Translations under genes and position numbers: made by a program | Assembly (NCBI RefSeq): GCF_012275445.1 | Contig: NZ_JAAZQK010000007.1 | Coordinates: 404,537 to 468,536, forward strand | Direction: 5' to 3' | DNA from: Rhizobacter sp. SG703 | Lineage (GTDB): Bacteria; Pseudomonadota; Gammaproteobacteria; Burkholderiales; Burkholderiaceae_C | DNA length: 64,000 nucleotides | In this document: positions 35,468-44,278 of the stretch, piece by piece | Position numbering within the stretch: position 1 is the first letter of the stretch | Layout of the letters: each line of letters starts with the position of its first letter | Notes under the pieces: model-generated | Told to the model about the DNA's origin: nothing | What the model saw: only the letters and a program-made list of their open reading frames with translations | Databases searched by the model: none

Positions 35468-36884
35468 GGTCCGGCGAGGATAGCCGACGCAATGCCTCGC
35501 CCAGCGTCGCGACGACCGGTGCCCAGTCGCCGCGCCGGACCTGCCGGAACAAGCGCAGCGCGCCCGGGTACCACGGCGAATCGTCGCGCTCGGCGAACCA
35601 GCGCCAGTCGGTCATCTGGTGCGGCAGCAGCACCCAGCAGGGCTTGCCGAGCGCGCCGGCGAGGTGGGCGACCGCGGTGTCGACGCAGACCACCAGGTCG
35701 AGCGCCTGCACGATCGCGGCGGTGTCGGCGAAGCTGCCGATCTCGCCGCCCAGGTGCAGCGCGACCGGCGCGCGCGTGGCCTCGCCTTCGCCGGCGCCCT
35801 TCTGCAGGCTGATGAACTGCACGCCGGGCAGCGTGGCGAGCGGCGCCAGCAGGTCGATCGACGGCAGCGAGCGCTCGTCGTCGTTCTCGAAGCCGGGGTT
35901 GCCTTTCCAGACCAGGCCGACACGCAGCGGGGCCGGCAGGCCGGAAGCCGGCAGCGGGGCCGGCAGGCCGGAAGCCGGCAGCGGGGCCCGCATCCGCGCC
36001 TGCCAGCGGGCGACCGCGGCCGGCTCGGCCCGCAGGTACGACGGCGCGGCAGGCAGTGTGTCGGGCCGGACGCCGAGGTGTCGCGGCACGCTGGTCGCGG
36101 AGGTCCAGCAGTCCCATCGCGCCGGGGCCAGCGGGCCGTCCGACGACAGCACCTCGTCGACGCCGTCCAGCGTCGACAGCAGCGCCCGCAGCGGCGGCGG
36201 GCACAGCAGCGTGACCTGGCGCGCGCCGGCCCGCTTCAGCGTGGTGGCGAAGCGGCTGAACTGGATCATGTCGCCGTAGCCGCCTTCGAGCCCGACCAGC
36301 ACGGCGCGGCCGTCCAGCGGCTCGCCCTTCCAGCGCGGGCAGGCGGCGCGCGCCGACAGGTCGCACTGCCAGCCGCGCCGCGCGTAATGCGCCCAGCCTT
36401 CGTCCCAGCGGCCGTCGCGCAGGCACAGGTAGGCCAGGTTGACGTGCGCGCCGGCGTGGTCGGGGGCCAGCGCGAGGGCGCGCCGGCAGCAGGCTTCGGC
36501 ATCGGCGTGGCGGCCCAGTTGGACGAGCAGCACGCCGAGGTTGGACCAGGCCGGCGCCGAGTCGGCATCGAGTTCGATCGCCCGCCACGACGCGGCCAGC
36601 GCCTCGTCGAAACGCTTCAGGCGCGCCAGCAGCGCGCCGTGGTTCAGGTGGACGGTCGGCAGCGACGGCCGCAGCGAGCGCGCGCGGCGGTAGTGGCCGT
36701 CGGCTTCGTCGAGCCGGCCGGCGGCCTCGGCCAGCCAGCCGAGGTTGGCGTGGGCTTCGCCGAGCGCGGGGGACTGATCGACCGCATCGCGGAAGCAGGC
36801 CTCGGCCTGCGCGAAGTCGCGCGCGGCGAGGTGGTGGTTGCCTTCGTGAAACAGCTGGGTTGCAGCGTCCTGCATGGACACCAT
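35430..36884 (-). CDS. TPR protein with C-terminal glycosyltransferase-9-like domain
   Basis: 484 residues. Residues 1-165 contain four tetratricopeptide repeats (e.g. AATQLFHEGNHHLAARDFAQAEACFRDAV, AHANLGWLAEAAGRLDEADGHYRRARSL, AWSNLGVLLVQLGRHADAEACCRRAL). The rest resembles ADP-heptose/GT9-type transferase folds: ILVGLEGGYGDMIQFSRFATTLKRAG, VGLVWKGNPGFENDDERS, ISLQKGAGEG, and TAAIVQALDLVVCVDTAVAHLAGALGKPCWVLLP. This architecture is common among bacterial proteins proposed to glycosylate proteins, as in eukaryotic OGT, but activity is unproven. A 27-bp tandem repeat (35925-35987) encodes duplicated APLPASGLP between the domains. ATG 36884 or 36875. Confidence 0.85.
   Translation of the reverse strand: MVSMQDAATQLFHEGNHHLAARDFAQAEACFRDAVDQSPALGEAHANLGWLAEAAGRLDEADGHYRRARSLRPSLPTVHLNHGALLARLKRFDEALAASWRAIELDADSAPAWSNLGVLLVQLGRHADAEACCRRALALAPDHAGAHVNLAYLCLRDGRWDEGWAHYARRGWQCDLSARAACPRWKGEPLDGRAVLVGLEGGYGDMIQFSRFATTLKRAGARQVTLLCPPPLRALLSTLDGVDEVLSSDGPLAPARWDCWTSATSVPRHLGVRPDTLPAAPSYLRAEPAAVARWQARMRAPLPASGLPAPLPASGLPAPLRVGLVWKGNPGFENDDERSLPSIDLLAPLATLPGVQFISLQKGAGEGEATRAPVALHLGGEIGSFADTAAIVQALDLVVCVDTAVAHLAGALGKPCWVLLPHQMTDWRWFAERDDSPWYPGALRLFRQVRRGDWAPVVATLGEALRRLSSPDHAVPADHHHTDP
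35925..35987 (-). repeat. 27-bp tandem repeat, 2.3 copies, in frame
   Basis: Units at 35925-35951 and 35952-35978 are identical, with the first 9 bases of a third at 35979-35987. On the coding strand each gives nine residues (APLPASGLP). A multiple of three, so copy-number change would not break the gene. Confidence 0.9.
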
Positions 36885-36950
36885 TGGAGCGCGCGCAAGC
36901 GTCCGGCAAACGGCGGAATCGCAGGGCGAAGGCCGGCTTGTTCGATCCGG

Positions 36951-37169
36951 TCAGTAGTGCGGCGGCAACTCGTCGCGCAAGCTGCGGAACGGCGCGGCGT
37001 CCTGGCCCGCGGCCTGGCTGCGCATCAGCGCCACCTGCGCAGCCAGCTGCTCGATCTGCTGCTGTTGGCGGGCCACCAGCGCGTTCAGCGTGTCCAGCAG
37101 GTCCTCGGTGAAGCTGGCCTTGATTTCGAGGGCGGTAAGGCGGAGGTCGGGGTCGTCGGGGGAGTGCAT
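36951..37169 (-). CDS. slyX: SlyX family protein
   Basis: 72 residues. LRLTALEIKASFTEDLLDTLNALVARQQQQIEQLAAQVALMRSQ is the SlyX coiled-coil signature (E-x-K-x-x-x-x-E-x-x-x-x-x-LN-x-x-V-x-x-QQ-x-x-I-x-x-L), and the end SLRDELPPHY matches the conserved P-P-HY terminus. Function remains unclear. The ATG at 37169 gives the normal length (about 70); the frame upstream to 37238 is not conserved. Confidence 0.93.
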   Translation of the reverse strand: MHSPDDPDLRLTALEIKASFTEDLLDTLNALVARQQQQIEQLAAQVALMRSQAAGQDAAPFRSLRDELPPHY

Positions 37170-37215
37170 GCGGCATTGGAACCCAATGCCGCATGCCGGC
37201 AAGTGACTGCGTAGC

Positions 37216-39780
37216 TCAAGTCTTGGCCACCGCGTCATCGGCAGGGGCCAGCAGGCCGGACAACTCCTGCGCGACCAGGCCCACCTGTCCCGCGAGCATT
37301 CCGTCCGCCTGCAACGCCTGCAGGTCCGCCAGCAGTACCTGGTTCAGCTTCGCCCGCTGCCCGGCCTGCAGGTGACCGGCGCTCGCATCGAGCGCGGCCC
37401 CCACCTGCTTCCGCCAGGGCCCCGCCTGCTGCTGCTCGGCCCGCGCCAGCAGCTGGCCGATGCGCAGGTGGGAGCGCTGCAACGCCGGCGTCCAGCCGGC
37501 CTGGGCCCCCCGGTCCGCGACCTGCGCCCAGGCGCGCAGGTGCCTCAGTGCTGCCGAGTCGGCCTTCGCGGGTGCAAGCGTCCGGCTGAACTGGAGCATG
37601 CGCCGGTAGACGCCGTCGCCGCCGGCCTTGGGCCCTCGCTTGGCGAACGCCTCGTCCAGCACCTCCATGGAGCGCTGGAACGCGGCACGGTCGACGGCGA
37701 GGCCACCGTCCTGCCGCGCATTGAACAGGCATGCGGCGATCGTTTCATCGTCCGCCAGCGCACCGATGCCGTCGATGTGCTTCGCCTTTTTTTCGGCAGC
37801 CTCGAAGAACGGCTTGAAGACGCGCGGTTGGATGGCCTCCGACGCACGCGCCGGCGGTGCTGCCAGCAGGCCGCGGATCACCTTCTCGACCGCGTCCACC
37901 GCGCCGGCATCGTCGCCTGCATGCAGCTTCGCCAGCACGCCCTGCTCGAGCGCATCGGCGTCGAGGATGCCAAGCCCCAGGCTCAGCAGCATCTTCATCG
38001 GGAAGCTGAGCGGCTCGCCGTCTCGGAAGCCATCGACGATCTCGCGGGCCATCATCTCCCATGCCAGCATTTCGTTTCCACCTGAGCCGTAGGTGGTCTC
38101 CTTGACCCTGCTGAAGCCCACATCGCCGTTCACGAGCTTGCCCTTGCCGCGCGTGACCTTGAAGCCGTTCATGAAGGTGTCGCACAGCGCGTCGAAGTCG
38201 CGGGTGGCCTTCACGGCCTCGCCGCTGCGCTCGCCCTCCTTCTGCGCATGCGCTTCCTTCTGCCGCAGGTGCTGGCGGTAGTACATCAAACCCTGGAACG
38301 CGACGAACCCGACCCCGATCAGCGCCGCCCCGGCCTTGCCCGCCACCGCCGCCGTGCCGGCCGCGATGCCCATGCCGAGTGCGGGCCCCAACGCCGCGAA
38401 CGAGACCGCCCCGCCGCTGGCCCGCAGGAACCCGCTCAGCACGCGCGTGAGGGCGATGGTCATCTCGGTGTCGGCGATGTCTTTCTTGCGCGCGCAATAC
38501 AGCATCGTCGTCAGCAGGATCTCGCGATGCCGGAGACTCTTCGCCGCCTCGTTCTCGAGTTTCTCCAACTGGTCGAAGCGCCAGCGGAAGTGCTCCTTCG
38601 TCGCGCTGGCCCACAGGTGCTCGTCAAAGCCCTGCGGCATGTCGTGGAACATGCCTGCCAGCACGGACATCGGACCGCCGGAGCCGGCCATCATCATGTC
38701 GCCCATGAAGTAGAACGCCGCGCGGCCGATCGCGGTGAGGCCGAGCGGGACCGCTCCCAGGACGTCGCGCGTCCAGCCTGTCTTCGCCTGCTTCACGTCG
38801 TATGCGTTGCGCACGGCGTTCAGCTCAGCCGTCCGCAGCGCCCCCTGCTGATCCGGTCCCTCGCTGTCCAGGTGTTCGCGGATGGCCGCGGCCATCACCA
38901 TCCCCCCCTCGGGCCAGGCGGCGAGGGCCGACCAGAACTCGAGCGACTGCATGCCGAGCTGGGCGTCCGGGCGCTCGCCCTTCATCCGGCTGCGCACCAC
39001 CGCCTCGGCCGCCGCGAAGTTGAGAAGCACCTTGCATTTCGCCTGCTCGGTTGCCGACATCTTGGCCAGCGTCACGCCATCGATGGTGGCCGAATGCCAG
39101 GCCAGCGGAACGATGGCTGCGACCTCGGCCGCGCCCTGAACCAAGTAGCCCGCCGCGGCGCCACCGGCAGCCAAGTTGCCCAGCACCTTGGTGGTCCCGA
39201 GGATGGTGGTCACACCGTAGTTGTTGCGATGCTTGCGGGTCGTCAACACGTCCGCCGGTGCTTGCAGGTTGAAGGCGGAAGTTGCGCCGATCTCGATCCG
39301 TGCCATCTTGCGACGCACACAGGCACCGATCTTCTTCGACCGGTCCTGGCGCTTGTCGATGTGCGACTTTTTCGAGGTCCGTGTCAGCGTGCCACCCGCC
39401 GGGCCGAAATCGACAAGCCCGGCTTCGGTCATCTTCCTCGCTTGGCGGGCGACCAGCGGCGCGATGCGGTCGAGGATCCGCGCCGACAGCATCACGTGCT
39501 GCTCCAGGCTGTCGACGTACGCGGACGGAACACCTTCGCCGACGATGCTTTCTGCGTAGTTCTGGAAGGCGACCTGATCCAGCGTGCCGAAACGCTTCAC
39601 CGGGGCCGGTTCGGCGCCCGCCGCGTAGGACTGGATGAATTCGGCATAGCTCGGGGCCTGCAGCCCGGTGGCCGGGCCGGACGGGACGGACACCGGTGTC
39701 GAGGCGCCTCCCGGAAGCGGCCGCGCGGTCGTGCGAGGCCCGACCGGGCGCGGCGTTCCAGGTTGAAGGCCGGCCTTCAT
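37216..39780 (-). CDS. Large putative type III secretion effector/translocator-like protein
   Basis: 854 residues, no recognised family. The first 45 residues are disordered and rich in Pro, Gly, Ser and Thr (PRPVGPRTTARPLPGGASTP), as in type III secretion substrates; there is no Sec signal. Three hydrophobic regions at about 193-228, 338-378 and 457-500 (LGPALGMGIAAGTAAVAGKAGAALIGVGFVAF) could insert in membranes. The remainder is mainly helical, with a long Ala/Gln-rich C-terminal helical region. The start overlaps the stop of a CesT-like chaperone gene (ATGA), the standard arrangement for an effector and its chaperone. Base composition is less GC-rich in places than the flanking genes. Assignment as effector is inference from context. 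Confidence 0.6.
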   Translation of the reverse strand: MKAGLQPGTPRPVGPRTTARPLPGGASTPVSVPSGPATGLQAPSYAEFIQSYAAGAEPAPVKRFGTLDQVAFQNYAESIVGEGVPSAYVDSLEQHVMLSARILDRIAPLVARQARKMTEAGLVDFGPAGGTLTRTSKKSHIDKRQDRSKKIGACVRRKMARIEIGATSAFNLQAPADVLTTRKHRNNYGVTTILGTTKVLGNLAAGGAAAGYLVQGAAEVAAIVPLAWHSATIDGVTLAKMSATEQAKCKVLLNFAAAEAVVRSRMKGERPDAQLGMQSLEFWSALAAWPEGGMVMAAAIREHLDSEGPDQQGALRTAELNAVRNAYDVKQAKTGWTRDVLGAVPLGLTAIGRAAFYFMGDMMMAGSGGPMSVLAGMFHDMPQGFDEHLWASATKEHFRWRFDQLEKLENEAAKSLRHREILLTTMLYCARKKDIADTEMTIALTRVLSGFLRASGGAVSFAALGPALGMGIAAGTAAVAGKAGAALIGVGFVAFQGLMYYRQHLRQKEAHAQKEGERSGEAVKATRDFDALCDTFMNGFKVTRGKGKLVNGDVGFSRVKETTYGSGGNEMLAWEMMAREIVDGFRDGEPLSFPMKMLLSLGLGILDADALEQGVLAKLHAGDDAGAVDAVEKVIRGLLAAPPARASEAIQPRVFKPFFEAAEKKAKHIDGIGALADDETIAACLFNARQDGGLAVDRAAFQRSMEVLDEAFAKRGPKAGGDGVYRRMLQFSRTLAPAKADSAALRHLRAWAQVADRGAQAGWTPALQRSHLRIGQLLARAEQQQAGPWRKQVGAALDASAGHLQAGQRAKLNQVLLADLQALQADGMLAGQVGLVAQELSGLLAPADDAVAKT

Positions 39781-40229
39781 ACCGACACCTCGCGCTGGAA
39801 CTCTGCCGTGCTGCCAGCGCCCGTCGCCAGGTCGATCGTCTGCAGGTCCGTCTCCAGCCGCGCAACCCACGACGGTATGTCCCAGGACAGCATTCGCCAC
39901 AGCGCGCCTTCCGGCTCGACCGCATCGATCGCGACCTGGACGACCCCGACGATGTGGCCGCTCTTCGGGTGCAGACCGAGCGCAAGTTGCGTGCCGCCGG
40001 CGCGCCGCAGGTTCAGTTCGAGCAGCCGGCGCAGGACGGCCGGCTCGTCGCCATCGGGCATCGGCCCCAGGTCGATCACCAGCCGACAGCTGCCGTCCGG
40101 AGCGCAGCCGAGCAGGACGTCGGTGCCGGCCACGTTGACCCGCCCGCGGTGGATCAGGTCCGGCAGGTCGTCCAGATCCAGCTGACTTGCCAGGCGGGAC
40201 AGCGCTGCATCAAATCTCTCTTGGCTCAT
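39777..40229 (-). CDS. CesT/Tir-type type III secretion chaperone
   Basis: 150 residues, acidic. The arrangement is that of class I T3SS chaperones: a helix (FDAALSRLASQLDLDDLPDL), beta strands (GRVNVAGTDVLLGCAPDGSCRLVIDLGPMPDGD), then the signature second helix and strand (AVLRRLLELNLRRAGGTQLALGLHPKSGHIVGVVQVAIDA) in which LLELNL...LGL.P.SG.I is the CesT hallmark. Such dimers bind the N-terminal 50-100 residues of a partner effector and keep it secretion-competent. AAGGA lies 8 bases before ATG 40229. The stop codon overlaps the start of the 854-residue gene. No secretion apparatus gene is in the window. Confidence 0.78.
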   Translation of the reverse strand: MSQERFDAALSRLASQLDLDDLPDLIHRGRVNVAGTDVLLGCAPDGSCRLVIDLGPMPDGDEPAVLRRLLELNLRRAGGTQLALGLHPKSGHIVGVVQVAIDAVEPEGALWRMLSWDIPSWVARLETDLQTIDLATGAGSTAEFQREVSV

Positions 40230-40337
40230 TCGGGACATCCTTCGTGGGGGTATCCCTCCCTGGTACCGCGCCGCGCCAGACGAGCTTGATCTGACGCGGC
40301 GAGCACTCAGTAACCCGTCGCAGTGCAGCAATTCCCT

Positions 40338-40365
40338 CGTTCAGTGCCGTCCTGCGCTCTGAACG
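40338..40365. promoter_or_regulatory. Dyad symmetry in the divergent chaperone/MFS intergenic region
   Basis: CGTTCAGTGC (40338-40347), 8-base spacer, GCTCTGAACG (40356-40365): arms match in 9 of 10 positions. It lies between the divergent starts of the chaperone (40229) and the MFS gene (40428), where an operator would be expected. Cognate regulator unknown. Confidence 0.45.
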
Positions 40366-40427
40366 GTCACCGGGACGCGGGTTATCCCGTAGAGTTCGAC
40401 ACTCTCCTCCGCTGCCGCGCCGTCACC

Positions 40428-41594
40428 GTGAACCTGCCCCTGCTCGCCCTCGCCGCCGCCGCCTTCGGCATCGGCACCACCGAATTCGTGATCATGGGAC
40501 TGCTGCCGGACGTCGGCCACGACTTCGGGGTCTCCGCGCCGGTGGCCGGCATGCTGGTCTCCGGCTATGCGTTCGGCGTCACGATCGGCGCGCCGATCCT
40601 CGCGATCCTCACCGCCAGCTGGCACCGCAAGCGCGCGCTGGTCGCGCTGATGGGGCTGTTCATCGTCGGCAACGCGCTGTGCGCGGTGTCCCCCAACTAC
40701 GAATTCCTGATGGTCGCGCGCGTCGTCACCGCGTTCTGCCATGCGGCCTTCTTCGGCATCGGTGCGGTGGTGGCCGCCGGGCTGGTGCCGCACGAGAAGC
40801 GGGCGCAGGCGGTCTCGCTGGTGTTCACCGGGCTGACCGTGGCCAACATCCTCGGCGTGCCGCTGGGCACCGCGCTCGGCCATGCCGCCGGCTGGCGCTC
40901 CACCTTCTGGGCCGTCACCGGCATCGGGCTGGTCGCCATCACCGCGCTGTGGCGCTGGCTGCCGTCGGCGCTGCCGGCGCAACAGGGCAGCATCCTGCGC
41001 GAGTTCCGCGCCATTGCCCGCTTCCAGGTGCAGTGCGCGTTGCTGATCAGCACGCTGGCCTCGGTCAGCATGTTCAGCGTGCTGACCTACATCGCCTACC
41101 TGCTGCGCGACGTCACCGGCTTCTCGCCCGACCAGATCAGCTGGGCGCTGATGCTGTTCGGCGGCGGCATCACGGTCGGCGGGCTGCTTGGCGGACGGTT
41201 GGCCGACTGGCGGCTGATGCCGGCGATGGCCGGCCTGTTCGCCTGCATCGCGCTGGTGCAACTCACCTTCTCATGGACCGCCCAGTTCGCGCTGCCGGCG
41301 ATGGTGACGCTGTTCGTGTGGGGCATCGTCTCGTTCGCGATCGGCCCGGCCGCGCAGGTGCGCGTGCTCGACACCGCGACCGGCGCGCCCAACCTCGCGT
41401 CGACGCTGAACCAGGGCGCGTTCAACCTCGGCAACGCCGGCGGCGCGTGGCTCGGCGGGCTGCTGATCGCGGCCGACCGGCCGCTGACCGACCTGTGCTG
41501 GCTGGGGGCCGGTGTCGCGGTGCTGGCGCTCGGGGTGGTGCTGGTGTCGGCGCAGGTCGACAAGAAGAAGGCGCCGCAGCTGGCGAGGGCCTGA
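40428..41594 (+). CDS. MFS transporter, DHA1/AraJ-like drug or sugar exporter
   Basis: 388 residues with 12 predicted membrane segments. LPLLALAAAAFGIGTTEFVIMGLLPDVGHDFGVSAPVAGMLVSGYAFGVTIGAPILA is the classic opening of the AraJ/YdhP/PurR-efflux branch (TEFVIMGLLP motif). GVPLGTALGHAAGWRSTFWAV is the motif C-like antiporter segment. Substrates of this branch include arabinose, nucleosides and drugs; not decidable here. The start is GTG at 40428, giving the family N-terminus; upstream frame to 40323 is not family-like. Confidence 0.9.
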   Translation: MNLPLLALAAAAFGIGTTEFVIMGLLPDVGHDFGVSAPVAGMLVSGYAFGVTIGAPILAILTASWHRKRALVALMGLFIVGNALCAVSPNYEFLMVARVVTAFCHAAFFGIGAVVAAGLVPHEKRAQAVSLVFTGLTVANILGVPLGTALGHAAGWRSTFWAVTGIGLVAITALWRWLPSALPAQQGSILREFRAIARFQVQCALLISTLASVSMFSVLTYIAYLLRDVTGFSPDQISWALMLFGGGITVGGLLGGRLADWRLMPAMAGLFACIALVQLTFSWTAQFALPAMVTLFVWGIVSFAIGPAAQVRVLDTATGAPNLASTLNQGAFNLGNAGGAWLGGLLIAADRPLTDLCWLGAGVAVLALGVVLVSAQVDKKKAPQLARA

Positions 41595-41605
41595 ACGCAG
41601 GACCC

Positions 41606-41621
41606 GGATCGGTACCGATCC
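41606..41621. terminator. Perfect 16-bp palindrome between convergent genes
   Basis: GGATCGGTACCGATCC lies between the stop of the MFS gene (41594) and the stop of the small membrane protein gene (41630). It could form a short hairpin, but with no U-tract its terminator role is only a suggestion. Confidence 0.35.
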
Positions 41622-41629
41622 AGGACGCG

Positions 41630-41872
41630 TCAATCCGAGGTCGGCAGCTCCACCGCCACCACCGGCGGCTCGCCGCGGAACACCCGCATGATGTGCAGGT
41701 AGATCATCGCGTTGACGTAGAACAGCACCACCACCATCGCGATGCGGAACACCTTGACGCCCAGCTTGCGCCAGTCCGAATCGTCCATCGCGAGGAACAA
41801 CCCCCACGCGATGCCGCTGCCCAGCAACAGCAGCGCGGTGAGGCCGAGCATGATCCAGCTGAAGATCGCCAT
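41630..41872 (-). CDS. Small two-helix membrane protein, unknown function
   Basis: 80 residues. Two hydrophobic helices (AIFSWIMLGLTALLLLGSGIAWGLFLAM and FRIAMVVVLFYVNAMIYLHIM) are separated by a charged loop (DDSDWRKLGVKV); the C-terminus is short and polar. No recognised family. It lies 28 bases downstream of lpxC in the same direction and may be the last gene of the dcw-lpxC transcript. ATG 41872 gives a clean N-in or N-out helix start; the frame extends further upstream into lpxC without sense. Confidence 0.65.
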   Translation of the reverse strand: MAIFSWIMLGLTALLLLGSGIAWGLFLAMDDSDWRKLGVKVFRIAMVVVLFYVNAMIYLHIMRVFRGEPPVVAVELPTSD

Positions 41873-41900
41873 CAGGGAGTCGGGTTGGAGTTGAGCGGCG

Positions 41901-42836
41901 TCACCACGCCGGGGCCAGCGCGGCCAGGCCGGCCGGCGCTTCACGTTCGTCCTCGAAGCTGACGATCTCGTAGCTCGACGCATCGGCCAGCACCGCGCGC
42001 AGCAGCTTGTTGTTCAGCGCATGGCCCGACTTGTACGCGGTGTATGCGCCGATCAGCGGGTGGCCGGCCACCTGCATGTCGCCGATCGCGTCGAGGATCT
42101 TGTGCTTGACGAACTCGTCGTCGTAGCGCAGCCCGTCGGCGTTCAGCACCCGGTAGTCGTCGACGACGATCACGTTGTCCATGCTGCCGCCCAGGCCCAG
42201 CCCGCGCGAACGCATCATCTCGACGTCCTTCGTGAAGCCGAAGGTGCGGGCCCGCGCGATGTCGCGCTTGTAGTGGCCCGAGCCCATGTCGAACACCACC
42301 CGCTGGCCGGTCTGGTTGACCGCCGGGTGGTCGAAGTCGATCTCGAACGTGAGCCGGTAGCCGCTGTACGGTTCGAGCCGCACCCACTTCAGCCTCGGCC
42401 CCTCGCCCTCGCGCACCTCGACCGGCTTCAGGATGCGCATGAAGCGCTTCGGCGCATCCTGCAGCTCGATGCCGGCCGACTGCAGCAGGAACACGAACGA
42501 CGCGGCCGAGCCGTCGAGGATCGGCACCTCTTCGGCGGTGATGTCGACACGCAGGTTGTCGATGCCCAGCCCGGCGCAGGCCGACAGCAGGTGCTCGATG
42601 GTGTTGACCTTCGGCGCGCCCGGATCGCCGTTCAGCGACAGCGTGGTCGCCATGCGGGCTTCCGAGATCGACAGCACCGCCACCGGGATGTCGACCGGCG
42701 TCGGCAGGTCGATCCGACGGAACACGATGCCGGTGTCGGGCGGCGCCGGCCGCAGCGTCAGTTCGACGCGCTGGCCGCCGTGCACGCCGACGCCGACGGC
42801 GCGGGTCAGTGACTTGAGGGTGCGTTGCGCAAGCAT
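41901..42836 (-). CDS. lpxC: UDP-3-O-acyl-N-acetylglucosamine deacetylase LpxC
   Basis: 311 residues, the committed zinc-dependent step of lipid A synthesis. It begins [41 protein letters not shown]. The zinc ligands sit in [16 protein letters not shown] (first His) and [35 protein letters not shown] (second His and Asp of HKILD, catalytic His in GHALN). Length is normal (about 305). Follows ftsZ after 83 bases containing a short CCCGGGC palindrome. This position closes the dcw cluster, as in most beta- and gammaproteobacteria. Confidence 0.97.
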   Translation of the reverse strand: MLAQRTLKSLTRAVGVGVHGGQRVELTLRPAPPDTGIVFRRIDLPTPVDIPVAVLSISEARMATTLSLNGDPGAPKVNTIEHLLSACAGLGIDNLRVDITAEEVPILDGSAASFVFLLQSAGIELQDAPKRFMRILKPVEVREGEGPRLKWVRLEPYSGYRLTFEIDFDHPAVNQTGQRVVFDMGSGHYKRDIARARTFGFTKDVEMMRSRGLGLGGSMDNVIVVDDYRVLNADGLRYDDEFVKHKILDAIGDMQVAGHPLIGAYTAYKSGHALNNKLLRAVLADASSYEIVSFEDEREAPAGLAALAPAW

Positions 42837-42919
42837 CCCGGGATTCTAGTCAGCGGGCGACCCGGGCACGCCCGGGCCACCCACAGAAATCCCAACCGAT
42901 TCGATAGCGAGTGCCAACC

Positions 42920-44119
42920 TCAATCCGCTTGCTTGCGCAGGAACGCCGGGATCTCGATCTCGTCCATCCCGTTGCTGGCCAGCGCATCCACCTTCGCCGC
43001 GGCCGTGCGGCCGTTGCGCCACACGCTCGGCACGCTCAGGCTGCTGTAGTCGTGCGCCGCGCCGCCCGGCGGATTGACCGGCTGCGTCAGCACCGGGATG
43101 TTGTCGGTGCCGGTGCGTTGCGCGACCTGCGTGTGGACCACGCTGATCGGCGCCGCGACGCGCTTGGCCGGGCTCAGGCCGGTGGCGATCACCGTGACGC
43201 GCAGCTGGTCGCCCAGGCTCTCGTCGTACGCGGTGCCGTAGATCACGTGCGCATCGTCCGCGGCATAGCGGCGGATGGTGTTCATCGCATTGCGGCTCTC
43301 GCTCAGCTTGAAGCTGCCCTTGCCGGCGGCGATCAGCACCAGCACGCCGCGCGCGCCGGACAGGTCGATGCCCTCCAGCAGCGGGCAGGCCACCGCCGAT
43401 TCGGCCGCCTTGTGCGCACGGTCCGGGCCGCTGGCCGTGGCGGTGCCCATCATCGCCTTGCCGGGCTCGCTCATCACCGTCTTCACGTCCTCGAAGTCGA
43501 CGTTGACCAGGCCCGGGATGTGGATGATGTCGCTGATGCCGCCGACCGCGTTCTTCAGCACGTCGTTGGCATGCGCGAAGGCCTCGTCCTGCGTCACGTC
43601 GTCGCCCAGCACGTCGAGCAGCTTGTCGTTCAGGATCACGATCAGCGAGTCGACGTTCGCTTCGAGCTCGGCCAGCCCGGCGTCGGCCGCCTTCAGCCGG
43701 CGGTTGCCTTCGAAGTCGAACGGCTTGGTGACCACGCCGACCGTCAGGATGCCCATCTCCTTAGCGACGCGCGCGATCACCGGCGCGGCACCGGTGCCGG
43801 TGCCGCCGCCCATGCCGGCGGTGATGAAGAGCATGTTCGCGCCCTTGATCGAATCGCGGATGCGGTCGACCGCTTCTTCCGCCGCGGCGCGGCCGGCTTC
43901 CGGCTTCGCGCCGGCGCCCAGCCCGGTGGTGCCGAGCTGGATCAGGTGGTGGGCCGTCGAGCGGTTCAGCGCCTGCGCGTCGGTGTTCGCGCAGACGAAC
44001 TCCACGCCCTGCACGCCGCGCGCGATCATGTGGTCGACCGCGTTGCCGCCGCCGCCGCCGACACCGATCACCTTGATCTGCGTGCCCAGGTCGAAGTCTT
44101 CGATCATTTCAATGGCCAT
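42920..44119 (-). CDS. ftsZ: Cell division GTPase FtsZ
   Basis: 399 residues. GTP-binding tubulin motif GGGTGTG at 104-110, N-terminal KVIGVGGGGGNAVDHM, the T7 loop region NVDFEDVKTVMSEPGKAMMG with the catalytic aspartates, a short linker, and the C-terminal conserved peptide DEIEIPAFLRKQAD that binds FtsA/ZipA. It polymerises into the Z ring. GGAG with 6-base spacing precedes ATG 44119. The frame continues upstream to a second ATG (44200, MKNNNTPDEDSQSP) but that leader is not family sequence. Confidence 0.98.
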   Translation of the reverse strand: MAIEMIEDFDLGTQIKVIGVGGGGGNAVDHMIARGVQGVEFVCANTDAQALNRSTAHHLIQLGTTGLGAGAKPEAGRAAAEEAVDRIRDSIKGANMLFITAGMGGGTGTGAAPVIARVAKEMGILTVGVVTKPFDFEGNRRLKAADAGLAELEANVDSLIVILNDKLLDVLGDDVTQDEAFAHANDVLKNAVGGISDIIHIPGLVNVDFEDVKTVMSEPGKAMMGTATASGPDRAHKAAESAVACPLLEGIDLSGARGVLVLIAAGKGSFKLSESRNAMNTIRRYAADDAHVIYGTAYDESLGDQLRVTVIATGLSPAKRVAAPISVVHTQVAQRTGTDNIPVLTQPVNPPGGAAHDYSSLSVPSVWRNGRTAAAKVDALASNGMDEIEIPAFLRKQAD

Positions 44120-44278
44120 GGTGTTCTCCAATCCTTGTTGCAGTTGCCGTTCCGGGGTGGGACTCTGAGAGTCCTCGTCTGGTGTGTTGTTGTTCTTCAT
44201 GGGGGATACCTGCTGCCACAGAGCTCGAGGCCGAGGCATGCGGGGTTGCGTGTCGTCATGCGCGTTCTCCGTGGTGTT

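Noticed and set aside
44120..44278. An N-terminally extended FtsZ starting at 44200 (MKNNNTPDEDSQSP)
   Set aside because: FtsZ starts at the MAIEMIEDFD segment, which has its own Shine-Dalgarno; the upstream residues are not family sequence.
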